From Loigolactobacillus coryniformis subsp. coryniformis KCTC 3167 = DSM 20001 (GTDB lineage Bacteria > Bacillota > Bacilli > Lactobacillales > Lactobacillaceae): DNA of 64,000 bases. The position numbers were made by a program, and so were the translations under genes. The notes under the pieces were generated by a model, which made no database searches, was not told where the DNA came from, and saw only the letters and a program-made list of their open reading frames with translations. Location: assembly GCF_002706425.1 (NCBI RefSeq), contig NZ_CP017713.1, forward strand, positions 558,001-622,000. The letters run 5' to 3'. Below are positions 48,259 through 58,514 of this stretch, piece after piece (positions within the stretch are counted from its first letter, which is position 1; each line of letters begins with the position of its first letter).

Positions 48259-48897
48259 TTATTCGACGCGTAGATCTTCGACTTCGGGAACCGTGAATTC
48301 TTTGCGCTGTAAATGATCAATGATCTTATGCAGGGTTTCTTCAGAAGTGCCTGAAGGAAGCGTGAATAAAGTCCGGCGAATCAATTCACCAGGTTCTGAA
48401 TCAAGCGTGATGCAGTTGGCGATGGACACATAGCGCGAAATAATTCGTGACATATCGGTTAGATCGCCGCGTTCGCCGGTGGAAACAACGGTTAGCACAT
48501 AACTACCAACATTAACGTTCCAAGATTGCGATAACATGGTCATCAAATGATTATGCGTTAAAATACCGTAAAAGTAGTTTTGCTGATCCAAAACTGCCAC
48601 GTAAGGTAAATCTTTGATTGTAAAGAAGACTTTGAAAAAGGGTGCGTCAACTGGAATATATTTAGTAGCATTTTTAAGTAAATGCGTCACTGGCAGATCC
48701 ATGGCACCGCCGCGGGATTTATGGCGGTAAATATGCATTTTGTAAATATTGCCGCGAAAAATCTGACCAGATTCATCGAGGATCGGGACGCAGCGATAAC
48801 CAGTGTCCTCAAGGATGGTCAATGCTTCAGCCAAAGTTGCTGTTTCCTTGATGCTGGTGATTTGTTCTTTAGTTTGCACCATTGATTTTAATAACAT
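48259..48897 (-). CDS. CBS-pair protein with C-terminal regulatory domain
   Basis: 212 aa. Two CBS motifs (residues about 5-60 with TLAEALTILEDTGYRCVPILDESGQ, and about 70-125 with LPYVAVLDQQNYFYGILTH), then a C-terminal ACT-like half (NVGSYVLTVVSTGERGDL..). Such CbpA/AcuB-like proteins sense adenine nucleotides, and some bind cyclic di-AMP; ligand here is inferred at most. Monocistronic on the minus strand. Lost half of its terminator to the IS3 insertion. Confidence 0.8.
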   Translation of the reverse strand: MLLKSMVQTKEQITSIKETATLAEALTILEDTGYRCVPILDESGQIFRGNIYKMHIYRHKSRGGAMDLPVTHLLKNATKYIPVDAPFFKVFFTIKDLPYVAVLDQQNYFYGILTHNHLMTMLSQSWNVNVGSYVLTVVSTGERGDLTDMSRIISRYVSIANCITLDSEPGELIRRTLFTLPSGTSEETLHKIIDHLQRKEFTVPEVEDLRVE

Positions 48898-49019
48898 GGT
48901 TTTGCCTCCAGATTAAATAATTCTCATTTTACGTCTAGCATATCATAATATATAATCGAATAATAGACTACTATTCAGTTTGAAAAATTAGAGAACCTTA
49001 ATGAAAGCAGGCAATTAAT

Positions 49020-49685
49020 ATGCACAATGAAATGATGCATCGTCCGGTGGTCAAACCTGCAGTGCTAGATTTTTTACGTCAAGGTACGACACAGTTAACG
49101 GGAGCACTCGGTGAATTAGAACAACAAGCCCATGAAAAAGGGGTTCCGGTGATTCCTCACGAAACGGTCACGTTTATGCAGACCTTGTTTAATCTGAAGA
49201 AGCCACAAACAGTTTTAGAGGTCGGTACAGCGATCGGCTTCTCGGCCAGTTTGTTTGCCACTTGTATGGGTGCTACAGGGCGTGTGACCTCGATTGATCG
49301 CTACCCGCTAATGCTGGAACATGCTAAAGAAAACATCGCGCATTTAGGCTTAGAAGGGCAGATTAAGTTACTGGCTGGTGATGCGGCGGATATTTTACCG
49401 ACATTGACCCCCAGTTACGATTTGATTTTTATGGACAGCGCCAAAGCTAAATACCTTGATTTTCTAGATGATTGTTTACGGTTATTAGCGGCCGATGGGG
49501 TGCTGTTGATTGATGATGTCTTGCAAGGGGGAACCGTTTTTGCTGATGCAGCGACGGTCCCACACCGCAATAAAGCTATTTACCGCAAACTAAATCAATT
49601 GCTGACCCGTGTTTTCAATGATTCAACGTTAGTGGCGACCTTGTTACCATTAGGTGACGGTGTCTTGATGATCACCAAAAAATAA
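49020..49685 (+). CDS. trmR: SAM-dependent O-methyltransferase, TrmR/YrrM-like
   Basis: 221-aa class I methyltransferase (Methyltransf_3 family). SAM loop VLEVGTAIGFSASLFA (about 60-75), DLIFMDSAKAKYLDFL and VLLIDDVLQGG metal-binding Asp region. Most similar in layout to B. subtilis YrrM (TrmR), which methylates 5-hydroxyuridine at tRNA wobble position 34. It is not next to the usual yrrN/yrrO peptidase genes here, so the specific role is less sure. Confidence 0.78.
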   Translation: MHNEMMHRPVVKPAVLDFLRQGTTQLTGALGELEQQAHEKGVPVIPHETVTFMQTLFNLKKPQTVLEVGTAIGFSASLFATCMGATGRVTSIDRYPLMLEHAKENIAHLGLEGQIKLLAGDAADILPTLTPSYDLIFMDSAKAKYLDFLDDCLRLLAADGVLLIDDVLQGGTVFADAATVPHRNKAIYRKLNQLLTRVFNDSTLVATLLPLGDGVLMITKK

Positions 49686-49696
49686 ATTAAGATAAC

Positions 49697-49735
49697 AAAA
49701 GAGCCACGACAGATAATTTCTGTCGTGGCTCTTTT
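49697..49735. terminator. Bidirectional terminator, trmR / L,D-transpeptidase
   Basis: Perfect 17-bp stem AAAAGAGCCACGACAGA / TCTGTCGTGGCTCTTTT with a 5-base loop. Confidence 0.93.
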
Positions 49736-49741
49736 ACATCA

Positions 49742-51118
49742 TTAGAAGATAACAACTGGCGTGCCGGTATCAACGAGTGAATATAACTTAGCCATTGTGG
49801 TTGGTGGAGTATTAACACAACCATGTGAGCCATGTTCTTTATACCAATCGCCGCCAAATTTAGGTTGCCATGAGGCATCGTGAATCCCAACGCCAGTATA
49901 ATCGACAGGCATCCAATAGCTGACAGGTGAGGCATAAGCAGAACCGTCATCGTTAGTACCTTTCAAAGTAGCATTGGTTTGTTTGTTCCAGATAAAGTCA
50001 ACACCAGATGGCGTATCCTGACCAGGTTTACCAGTCACTACATCGGTATCAAGTACTAACTGACCATCTTTGTAATACCACATATGCTGATTAGTTTTAT
50101 CAACTTCAATGTAAGTATTACCGATATCGTTTTTGTCCGTGCTATAACCAGAGCCTTGCACAATTGGTGTCCGGGTAAAGTCTTTACCTGCTAACACTTT
50201 AGCGCTAAGTGCGGTCACTTCACTGGCAGTGTTGATGCTCCAACCGTAAGTTCCGGCTGGCACTGTAACCGTACCACGCTTAGTACTCTTGAACTGGCGA
50301 TCTTTATTAATTGTTGCATACTGTTTGTTGAGGCTAACAATATAAGCCTTAACTTGCGCTGCATCTAGACTGACTTTACCGTTTGTGTAAGTTAGCCAAC
50401 TATAAATTGTTGCCTTTGGTACAGTCACTTTATCGCCGTTGATCGCATAAGTGATCTTTTCGTTATGCAATTTTTCTAGCTTGGTGACTGCTTGCTTGAG
50501 ACTGCTACTATCAGCGTTCACCGTAGGCTTAGCGTAAGCTGTCTTAACCGCAATCTGACCATTACTTGACGCTAGCCCTTGGCGAATCGTTGTTTTCAGC
50601 TGTTTAGCGGAAAGTCGATTACCGCTGACTGCACTGCTGATGGTAAAACTGCCATTCTTTTTAACGATTGTGGCGTTTTTACTAGCGGTGCGTCCTTGGT
50701 TGAGCTGTGTGATCGTTTTATCAACAAACTGATTGAATGTTGTTTGATCAACTGTCAGGCTTTGGCTGGCTTGTGCCATACTTGTACCCTTTACTAAATG
50801 CCATGGCCATGACCAAGGATTTTGTTGTTGCTTTAAACTAGCCAACTTTTGAGTGAACTCTGGCTTAACACCAGCTGTTTTCCCCGTGAAGCTCACTAGT
50901 TTCTTAGTGCCATCAACTAAGGTGAATTTTTGCTGTTCGAAATGCTTCTGTAATAACTGATTGGCCTGGGCTTCAGTTTTACCGCCTACATCTACGCCGG
51001 CAACATTGGTGCGTGGTAGATAGGTGTCACGGTAACGCTGACTTTGAAAAATATAAAGTCCGAAAACCGCAATGAGTATCACGCTGATAGTAATCACCAT
51101 TCGACTGCGTTTTTTCAT
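49742..51118 (-). CDS. L,D-transpeptidase (YkuD domain) with peptidoglycan-binding repeats
   Basis: 458 aa with one N-terminal signal-anchor helix (MVITISVILIAVFGLYIF). The middle carries two PG_binding_4-like domains (about 35-150 and 180-300). The C-terminal YkuD catalytic domain has IHD, HGSHGCVNTP with Cys 434 and His 432. Forms 3-3 crosslinks or attaches proteins to peptidoglycan; such enzymes do not need the D-Ala-D-Ala end and resist most penicillins. Extracytoplasmic. GGAGG start region. Confidence 0.92.
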   Translation of the reverse strand: MKKRSRMVITISVILIAVFGLYIFQSQRYRDTYLPRTNVAGVDVGGKTEAQANQLLQKHFEQQKFTLVDGTKKLVSFTGKTAGVKPEFTQKLASLKQQQNPWSWPWHLVKGTSMAQASQSLTVDQTTFNQFVDKTITQLNQGRTASKNATIVKKNGSFTISSAVSGNRLSAKQLKTTIRQGLASSNGQIAVKTAYAKPTVNADSSSLKQAVTKLEKLHNEKITYAINGDKVTVPKATIYSWLTYTNGKVSLDAAQVKAYIVSLNKQYATINKDRQFKSTKRGTVTVPAGTYGWSINTASEVTALSAKVLAGKDFTRTPIVQGSGYSTDKNDIGNTYIEVDKTNQHMWYYKDGQLVLDTDVVTGKPGQDTPSGVDFIWNKQTNATLKGTNDDGSAYASPVSYWMPVDYTGVGIHDASWQPKFGGDWYKEHGSHGCVNTPPTTMAKLYSLVDTGTPVVIF

Positions 51119-51244
51119 TGGATACGGTCCTCCTATTAATTATTCTTTAGCTGAGTGTAGCATTCGTGCAGTGAAAATGATAGCGAACGAACCTTTAATT
51201 TAGCTTAAGTATACAGCAAATAATACCAAACTTTGTTTATTTTA

Positions 51245-52299
51245 GGTAGATTGTAAAATTTAAGTTGAACATATTAGTGGACAGAAAAACCCGTAAAGGT
51301 CTTTAATGGTGTCACCACAACATTCCACTAGAAAGAAGGACCTTTATGGGCACCACTATTTTATCATTTGAAGACCGCGTTGTCATCGAAACACTTCATC
51401 ATGAAAAGCACTCACTTCAATATATTGCCGATTATTTAGGCTTTAGTAAAACCACTATCTTTAATGAGGTTCATCGCTTAGCTGGTGAGTATCACGCAGT
51501 TAAGGCTCAAACTGACCATGAAGTTAAACTTAGTCATCGTGGTCGTAAAACCATCTTAACGACTAACCTAAAGCGATTGATTGAAGAAAAAATCAAGATC
51601 CAAAAATGGTCAATTGAACAAGTGGCTCATGTAGTTAGAATTGCCTACAAAACCATCTATAACTGGATTGATCAGGGACTACTGGATATTAATGTGACTG
51701 ATTTACCTGACCATGGTATTCGTCGCAAACGATCTAAAGAAACCCGTGGTAGTTTTAGTCATGGACGTTCCATCGAAGATCGTCCAGCTGAAATTTCTGA
51801 TCGTAATACTTCAGGTCACTTCGAAGCTGATACAGTTTTATCTGGAAAACGTAAAGGTCAAGCAGTAGCTACGTTTGTCGAGCGTAAGAGTCGGCTTACC
51901 ATCGTTAAACGGCTTAATGGACGAGATAGTACTTCAATGACCAAGGCTATTTTAGAATTGGCTAACCAGTTAGGAGATAATCTCAAGACCCTTACTGTTG
52001 ACCATGGGAAAGAATTCGCCAACTACAATTTGATTGAAGAACAGGCCGGTGTTCCGCTGTACTTTGCGCACGCTTATTCGCCACATGAACGAGGCAGTAA
52101 TGAAAATCGCAACCGAGTACTACGCCGCTTCATTCCCAAAGGTCAACCGATTGATGAGATTACCGATGATGAATTGATTCAAATTAACTGGTATTTGAAT
52201 TCCCGACCACTCAAATGTTTAAATTGGCGAACACCGATTGAGATCTTTTTGCGTAATCTGCGTTACTAAATTTGTTCAAGTTATTTCTTGCAATCTGCC
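51245..52299 (+). mobile_element. IS30-family insertion sequence (second, different)
   Basis: 1055-bp element with ends GGTAGATTG..AAGTTGAACA and, inverted, GGCAGATTG..ACTTGAACA, alike over about 34 bases with some mismatches. No clear target duplication (TTA against ATA). Inserted between the L,D-transpeptidase promoter side and the EIIA terminator. Confidence 0.85.
51346..52269 (+). CDS. IS30-family transposase
   Basis: 307 aa, GAAAGAAGGACC ahead of ATG. HTH region (EDRVVIETLHHEKHSLQYIADYLGFSKTT) then the DDE core: HFEADTVLSG (Asp), LTVDHGKEF (Asp), ERGSNENRNR (Glu). Shorter than the copy at 3585 and only family-level similar. Intact. Confidence 0.94.
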   Translation: MGTTILSFEDRVVIETLHHEKHSLQYIADYLGFSKTTIFNEVHRLAGEYHAVKAQTDHEVKLSHRGRKTILTTNLKRLIEEKIKIQKWSIEQVAHVVRIAYKTIYNWIDQGLLDINVTDLPDHGIRRKRSKETRGSFSHGRSIEDRPAEISDRNTSGHFEADTVLSGKRKGQAVATFVERKSRLTIVKRLNGRDSTSMTKAILELANQLGDNLKTLTVDHGKEFANYNLIEEQAGVPLYFAHAYSPHERGSNENRNRVLRRFIPKGQPIDEITDDELIQINWYLNSRPLKCLNWRTPIEIFLRNLRY

Positions 52300-52313
52300 A
52301 TATTTTTTAAATA

Positions 52314-52348
52314 AAAAAGAACTTGAACATGATTGTCCAAGTTCTTTT
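52314..52348. terminator. Terminator of PTS EIIA gene
   Basis: AAAAAGAACTTG pairs with CAAGTTCTTTT around a 12-base loop; lies 22 bases beyond the minus-strand stop. Confidence 0.85.
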
Positions 52349-52370
52349 GGTATTAATGGTCAAAGCATAA

Positions 52371-52769
52371 TTAATTATTTACTTTTTCAGCACCTAAACG
52401 CTGAGTAAAGTTCTTAGAAATAACAACGAGATCGTCTGCGTAATCGCGCAAAGAACGATAACTATTGTAAGTAGCTTCCATTAACGAGCCAATATTACAA
52501 CCAGTGACAACTTGCACTTTGTCGTTATGATAAGCTAATTCGGCGCAAACTTTAAATGGTGTACCACCGAAGATATCAGTGAACAATACGGTTGGTTCGC
52601 CTGGTTTAACTTCCTTAGCTAAAGCCTTCTTATAGTCAGCTTCGGCCATACCATTTTCAAAATTTACGAATTTATAATTATCGGGAATAATTGAAAGTAG
52701 GTTGAGGGTATTTTTGATCCCATCTGCGAAACTGCCGTGACCTGTGATAATTGTTGTGTATTGTGCCAT
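52371..52769 (-). CDS. PTS mannose-family EIIA domain protein (orphan)
   Basis: 132 aa from ATG 52769; the in-frame ATG at 52784 is part of the ribosome site ATGGAGG. EIIA-Man fold with the phosphorylated His in ITGHGSFADGI (His 10) and LFTDIFGGTPF. Full systems need IIB, IIC and IID; none is adjacent, so this may phosphorylate a distant transporter or a regulator. A perfect cre site overlaps its promoter region. Confidence 0.9.
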   Translation of the reverse strand: MAQYTTIITGHGSFADGIKNTLNLLSIIPDNYKFVNFENGMAEADYKKALAKEVKPGEPTVLFTDIFGGTPFKVCAELAYHNDKVQVVTGCNIGSLMEATYNSYRSLRDYADDLVVISKNFTQRLGAEKVNN

Positions 52770-52872
52770 AATGCATTCCTCCATTTTACTTTAGCCTATA
52801 GGAGTCGGTTTTTAAGTTTTAAAAACTGGCTTGTGATTCCTATACTCTTATGAAAGCATTTTTATGAATAAA

Positions 52873-52886
52873 TGTCAACGCTTACA
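52873..52886 (-). promoter_or_regulatory. CcpA binding site (cre) and -35 of EIIA gene
   Basis: On the minus strand TGTAAGCGTTGACA fits the cre consensus TGWAANCGNTNWCA at every position. Its last six bases TTGACA form a consensus -35 about 100 bases before the EIIA start. CcpA bound here should repress when glucose is plentiful. Downstream, the leader holds a TATAGGA..TCCTATA inverted repeat. Confidence 0.75.
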
Positions 52887-52959
52887 CGATTTATTAAACG
52901 GTTTTTTGCAAGATTGTAATGTGGAATTAGCTTGGTACAGCAACCGATTACACTAATTT

Positions 52960-53009
52960 AAATAAAAATATCGTCTTGCAGCTGGCGGCGACCAAACGCA
53001 AGGCGATAT
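52960..53009 (-). terminator. Terminator of ldh
   Basis: On the minus strand ATATCGCCTTGC pairs with GCAAGACGATAT (one wobble) around an 18-base loop, then TTTTTATTT. Confidence 0.82.
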
Positions 53010-53037
53010 CTGAAAAATCATTTAATTTTCATGAATA

Positions 53038-54054
<1,017 letters not shown>

Positions 54055-54056
54055 TC

Positions 54057-54085
54057 ATCATAGCATACCCAGTTTGATTTGCCTA
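54057..54085 (-). promoter_or_regulatory. ldh promoter
   Basis: Minus strand TAGGCA (54085-54080) and TATGAT (54062-54057) with a 17-base spacer, about 35 bases ahead of the start. The rest of 54086-54240 is AT-rich without ORF or clear structure. Confidence 0.5.
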
Positions 54086-54246
54086 AGAAAAAGTGAAAAA
54101 TCTAATGAAAATGCAAAGATTTAACTTAAAAGTTATTTTAGGATAAAATTATAGTTTATCTTTTTGCGGTTCCTGTTAACGAAAAACTAATATATGATGA
54201 CTTCTAAATTCCATGTACCAACAGCACAGTAATGCGTTAGTGGGTA

Positions 54247-54255
54247 TGTTATAAT
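54247..54255 (+). promoter_or_regulatory. pth-mfd promoter, extended -10
   Basis: TGTTATAAT is a perfect extended -10; no good -35 is seen. A hairpin ACCGGCAA / TTGCCGGT (54278-54300) follows in the leader with only a weak T run, so it may be structural rather than a terminator. Confidence 0.5.
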
Positions 54256-54360
54256 AGCCAATAATAATTCTGTTGTAACCGGCAATTTAATTTTGCCGGT
54301 CGTTTTCGTGTCATGATTTTTAAGAACGCGAAAAATATAGATAAGGTGGAGAGTTCACAA

Positions 54361-54927
54361 ATGAAAATGATCGTTGGTTTAGGTAATCCTGGCAAAAAAT
54401 ATGAACAAACTAAACATAATGTTGGTTTTATGACTATAGATCGAATGGCAGCAGCACATCAGGTCACGTTTAGTCATAATCAATTTGAAGCAAATTACGC
54501 CACTTACTTTGAAAATGATGAAAAAGTTTACTTAGTTAAGCCGCAGACTTTTATGAATGATTCTGGGCGAGCAGTTAAGCCATTGATGACCTACTACCAG
54601 ATCCAGTTGGCTGAGCTGATGGTGGTTTATGATGATATGGACTTAGTGCCCGGACGTCTGCGCTTACGGGAGCATGGTTCAGCTGGTGGTCATAACGGCA
54701 TTAAAAGTTTGATCAGTTTCTTGCAGACATCTGATTTTAATCGCGTACGGATTGGTACAGGGCATCCTGAACGGCGTAGCGTGGTCGATTGGGTCCTATC
54801 ACCCTTTAGTGATGAGGCACGGCCATTAGTTGATCGGAGTATTGATACCGCCATCGAGGCACTTGAAGATTGGGTCAAAGGCGCTGATTTCATGCAGGTA
54901 ATGAATCATTACAATCGGAAGGGATAG
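54361..54927 (+). CDS. pth: Peptidyl-tRNA hydrolase
   Basis: 188 aa from ATG 54361 after AAGGTGG. Frees tRNA from aborted peptides. Motifs: VGLGNPGKKYEQTKHNVGFM with the catalytic His, KPQTFMNDSG (Asn), YDDMDL (Asp) and GGHNGIKS. Two bases separate it from mfd. In Bacillus it follows prs-ctc; here prs is 32 kb away. Confidence 0.96.
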   Translation: MKMIVGLGNPGKKYEQTKHNVGFMTIDRMAAAHQVTFSHNQFEANYATYFENDEKVYLVKPQTFMNDSGRAVKPLMTYYQIQLAELMVVYDDMDLVPGRLRLREHGSAGGHNGIKSLISFLQTSDFNRVRIGTGHPERRSVVDWVLSPFSDEARPLVDRSIDTAIEALEDWVKGADFMQVMNHYNRKG

Positions 54928-54929
54928 TT

Positions 54930-57900
54930 ATGGATTTAACAGAACTGCTTTTACAAGCACCGAAAATTAAAGATTGGCTAGGTCAGGTGACACCGCATAG
55001 TCGGCAGTTAGTTACTGGTTTACAGGACTCGGCGCGCTCATTATTGCTCAGTGCTATTTTACGAGCTAAGAAGCAGCCAATGTTAGTGGTAACAAATAGT
55101 TTATTTAATGCGAGTCAGTTAGTGGATGATTTGACGAATTTATTGCCGGAAACACAGGTTAAATTATTCCCGGTAGACGAAGTGATGGCGGCACAAGTAG
55201 CAGTCAGCTCACCTGAATATCGGAGTGAGCGGGTACAGGCGCTGACTTTTTTGGCGCAACAGCAGCCGGGGATCGTGGTTGCTTCTCTAGCTGGAATTCG
55301 CCAATTATTACCAACACCGGAAATGTGGCGGGCTAGTGCTTTGACCATCAAACCTGGCGGCGAGTTAGATCCGTTGCAATTACGGCAACAGCTAGTTGGC
55401 ATGGGCTATACCCGCGAACAGCTAGTTGGTCGTCCTGGTGAGTTTGCGATGCGTGGCGATATTATTGATATCTACCCATTGACAGCCGCCAATCCCGTGC
55501 GAATTGATTTATTTGATACGGAAGTCGACTCATTACGGTATTTTGAAGCAAGCACGCAACGCAGTATTGAAAATTTATCTGAGTTTACCTTGTTGCCAGC
55601 AACGGATTTTTTGGTGACGCCAGAATTACTGCAACAGGCGGCACCGACAGTCAAAAAAGCCTATCAAACTGAGTTAGCCACTTTGAAAGAAGCCAGTGAA
55701 CGGACTGCCCTGACGGATCATTTAACGCCAGTGATCGCAGCCCTAGAAAAGGGCGAAGTAGTCCCTGAATTAGTGCGTTATCGCGATTTGATCTATGCAC
55801 CGGCCGCTAATTTAACCGATTATCTACCGGATGATGGCTTAGTGATTTTAGATGATTATCCGCGGATGCAAGAAAGCGAAACTGAATTAGCAGCGGACGC
55901 AGCACAATGGTTATCCGAGGAATTAGCTAATCAGCGAATGCTGCACAGCCAAAGCGTCAGTACAGAGTTGAAAACTTTGTTACGTAAAAATAAGCACACG
56001 CATCTTTATTTGACCTTGTTCCAAAAAGGGATGGGTAATTTACGTTTAGATCAGATCCTTGACTTACAAAATCGCGACATGCAACAATTTTTTGGCCAAA
56101 TGCCGCTCTTAAAGGCGGAAATTGATCGTTGGCAAGTGCAGCAGCAAACGGTTGTGGTGATGGTTGGCGATGATGAACGGCGGGAACGTGTCGGTCGTAT
56201 TTTGCGTGACTTTAAGATGCAAGCCACGTTGGCAAAACCCGATACACTGCAGCTGCAACAAGTACAGATCGTTGCCGCAACGCTACAAAATGGATTTGAA
56301 TTACCTGATGCCAATCTGGTTGTGATCACCGAAAAAGAATTATTCAATCAACCAATTAAGAAGCGAGTGCGGCGGCAAACACTAGCTAACGCTGAACGAA
56401 TCAAAAGTTACAATGAGCTGAATCCTGGTGATTACGTAGTTCACGTTAATCACGGGATCGGTAAGTATGTGGGGATGCAGACGCTAGAAGTTGATGGTGC
56501 GCATCAAGACTACATTACGATCTTGTACCAAGATAACGCTAAACTGTTCATTCCAGTTAGCCAGCTCAATTTGGTTCAGAAATATGTTGCCTCAGAAGGT
56601 AAAACGCCGCGGGTCAATAAACTTGGCGGTAGTGAATGGGCTAAAACCAAACGCAAAGTCAGTTCCAAAATCGAAGACATTGCGGATGATCTGATCGAAT
56701 TGTACGCGCAACGAGAAGCCGAAAAAGGGTATGCATTCTCACCAGATAATGAATACCAGCGCGAATTTGAGGACGCTTTTCCCTACACGGAAACTGATGA
56801 CCAACTGCGGAGTGTAGCTGAGATCAAGCACGATATGGAGCGGCCGAAGCCAATGGATCGACTGTTGGTCGGTGATGTTGGTTTTGGTAAAACTGAAGTG
56901 GCTTTACGGGCGATTTTTAAAGCAATTCAAGACGGCAAACAAGCGGCCTTTTTAGTACCGACAACAATTTTGGCGCAGCAGCATTTTGATACAATGATGC
57001 AACGCTTCGCTGATTTTCCGGTGCAAGTCGAATTGTTATCGCGTTTCCGGACGGCCAAGCAGATCAAGGCTTCGTTAGCGGCAATCAAAAGTGGTCAAGC
57101 CGATGTAGTTATCGGGACTCACCGTATTTTATCGAAGGACGTTGAATTTCGAGATCTTGGCTTGCTAGTGGTTGATGAAGAGCAGCGTTTTGGTGTTAAG
57201 GCCAAAGAACGGCTAAAAACATTGCGTTCTAATGTCGATGTATTGACGATGACCGCGACGCCGATTCCTCGGACGTTGAATATGTCAATGGTTGGGGTGC
57301 GTGATCTATCCGTGATCGAGACGCCACCAGCTAATCGGTATCCAGTGCAGACTTATGTAATGGAACAAAATGCAGGGGCACTACGTTCTGGAATTGAACG
57401 CGAATTGGCGCGTGGTGGTCAAGTGTTCTATTTGCATAATCGAGTGGAGGATATTGAACGAACAGTGGCCAATATTGAGGCACTAGTGCCGGAAGCAACC
57501 GTCACTTATGCCCATGGTCAGATGACTGAGGCACAGTTGGAGAACACGTTATATGAATTTGTGCATGGTCAGTATGATGTGATCGTGACTACGACAATCA
57601 TCGAAAACGGTGTTAATATGCCGAATGTCAATACATTATTTGTAGAAGACGCTGACCATATGGGCTTGGCGCAGCTATATCAGTTGCGGGGTCGAGTTGG
57701 TCGGAGCAGCCGGGTAGGCTATGCTTATTTCATGTACCGACAGGATAAGGTGTTAACTGAAATCAGTGAGAAGCGGTTAGCAGCGATCCGAGATTTTACT
57801 GAACTAGGTTCCGGCTTCAAAATTGCTATGCGTGACTTGTCGATTCGCGGTGCTGGTAATTTATTAGGTAAGCAGCAGCACGGTTTTATTGATTCAGTTG

Positions 57901-58451
57901 GCTACGATCTGTACTCGCAGATGCTGGCGGATGCTGTCGCCCAGAAACAAGGCAAAGCCGTGCAAGCTAAAAGTGATGCTGAACTTGATTTAGGTATCGA
58001 GGCTTATTTGCCTAGTGAGTACATCACTGATCAACGGCAGAAAATTGAATTGTATAAGCGTGTGCGCGAATTATCTAGTCCGGCTGACTTGGAAGAATTG
58101 CAGGCTGATCTGTTTGATCGCTTCGGGGATTATCCGGATCCAGTTGCTCATTTACTGGCGATCGGCTTATTGAAAGTCTATGCGGATCAAGCGTTAGTTG
58201 AACGTATTCGCCACGTCGACCAACAGTTGCGGGTCAAATTATCGGCTAAAGGAACGCGCCAGATCGCACCAGAAGATGTGTTTAAGGCGTTAAGTAAAAC
58301 TAAATTAAAGGCCACTGTTAAAATGGATGGCGATAAATTAGTGATCACCTTGATCATTCAGCCGAAAATGCGCCAACCGGATTGGCTGGAAGAACTAACT
58401 CAGTTCTTAACGGGTCTGGCTGCCATCGTTCAACAGGCGACACCTGCATGA
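54930..58451 (+). CDS. mfd: Transcription-repair coupling factor
   Basis: 1173-aa ATPase that removes stalled RNA polymerase at lesions and recruits UvrA. UvrB-like N-terminus (about 1-400), RNA-polymerase interaction domain (about 490-555, LNPGDYVVHVNHGIGKY), helicase with GDVGFGKTEVA (Walker A, near 650), VVDEEQRFG (DEEQ box) and TATPIPRTL, and C-terminal TRCF domain. Full length. The partner gene spacing implies cotranscription with pth and the flippase gene. Confidence 0.97.
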   Translation: MDLTELLLQAPKIKDWLGQVTPHSRQLVTGLQDSARSLLLSAILRAKKQPMLVVTNSLFNASQLVDDLTNLLPETQVKLFPVDEVMAAQVAVSSPEYRSERVQALTFLAQQQPGIVVASLAGIRQLLPTPEMWRASALTIKPGGELDPLQLRQQLVGMGYTREQLVGRPGEFAMRGDIIDIYPLTAANPVRIDLFDTEVDSLRYFEASTQRSIENLSEFTLLPATDFLVTPELLQQAAPTVKKAYQTELATLKEASERTALTDHLTPVIAALEKGEVVPELVRYRDLIYAPAANLTDYLPDDGLVILDDYPRMQESETELAADAAQWLSEELANQRMLHSQSVSTELKTLLRKNKHTHLYLTLFQKGMGNLRLDQILDLQNRDMQQFFGQMPLLKAEIDRWQVQQQTVVVMVGDDERRERVGRILRDFKMQATLAKPDTLQLQQVQIVAATLQNGFELPDANLVVITEKELFNQPIKKRVRRQTLANAERIKSYNELNPGDYVVHVNHGIGKYVGMQTLEVDGAHQDYITILYQDNAKLFIPVSQLNLVQKYVASEGKTPRVNKLGGSEWAKTKRKVSSKIEDIADDLIELYAQREAEKGYAFSPDNEYQREFEDAFPYTETDDQLRSVAEIKHDMERPKPMDRLLVGDVGFGKTEVALRAIFKAIQDGKQAAFLVPTTILAQQHFDTMMQRFADFPVQVELLSRFRTAKQIKASLAAIKSGQADVVIGTHRILSKDVEFRDLGLLVVDEEQRFGVKAKERLKTLRSNVDVLTMTATPIPRTLNMSMVGVRDLSVIETPPANRYPVQTYVMEQNAGALRSGIERELARGGQVFYLHNRVEDIERTVANIEALVPEATVTYAHGQMTEAQLENTLYEFVHGQYDVIVTTTIIENGVNMPNVNTLFVEDADHMGLAQLYQLRGRVGRSSRVGYAYFMYRQDKVLTEISEKRLAAIRDFTELGSGFKIAMRDLSIRGAGNLLGKQQHGFIDSVGYDLYSQMLADAVAQKQGKAVQAKSDAELDLGIEAYLPSEYITDQRQKIELYKRVRELSSPADLEELQADLFDRFGDYPDPVAHLLAIGLLKVYADQALVERIRHVDQQLRVKLSAKGTRQIAPEDVFKALSKTKLKATVKMDGDKLVITLIIQPKMRQPDWLEELTQFLTGLAAIVQQATPA

Positions 58452-58514
58452 GCTATATTGTTAGCGTGGGTGTAGCCGTCAAGCAAGTTGCTAGATGCGG
58501 AGTAGAGGTGAGTG

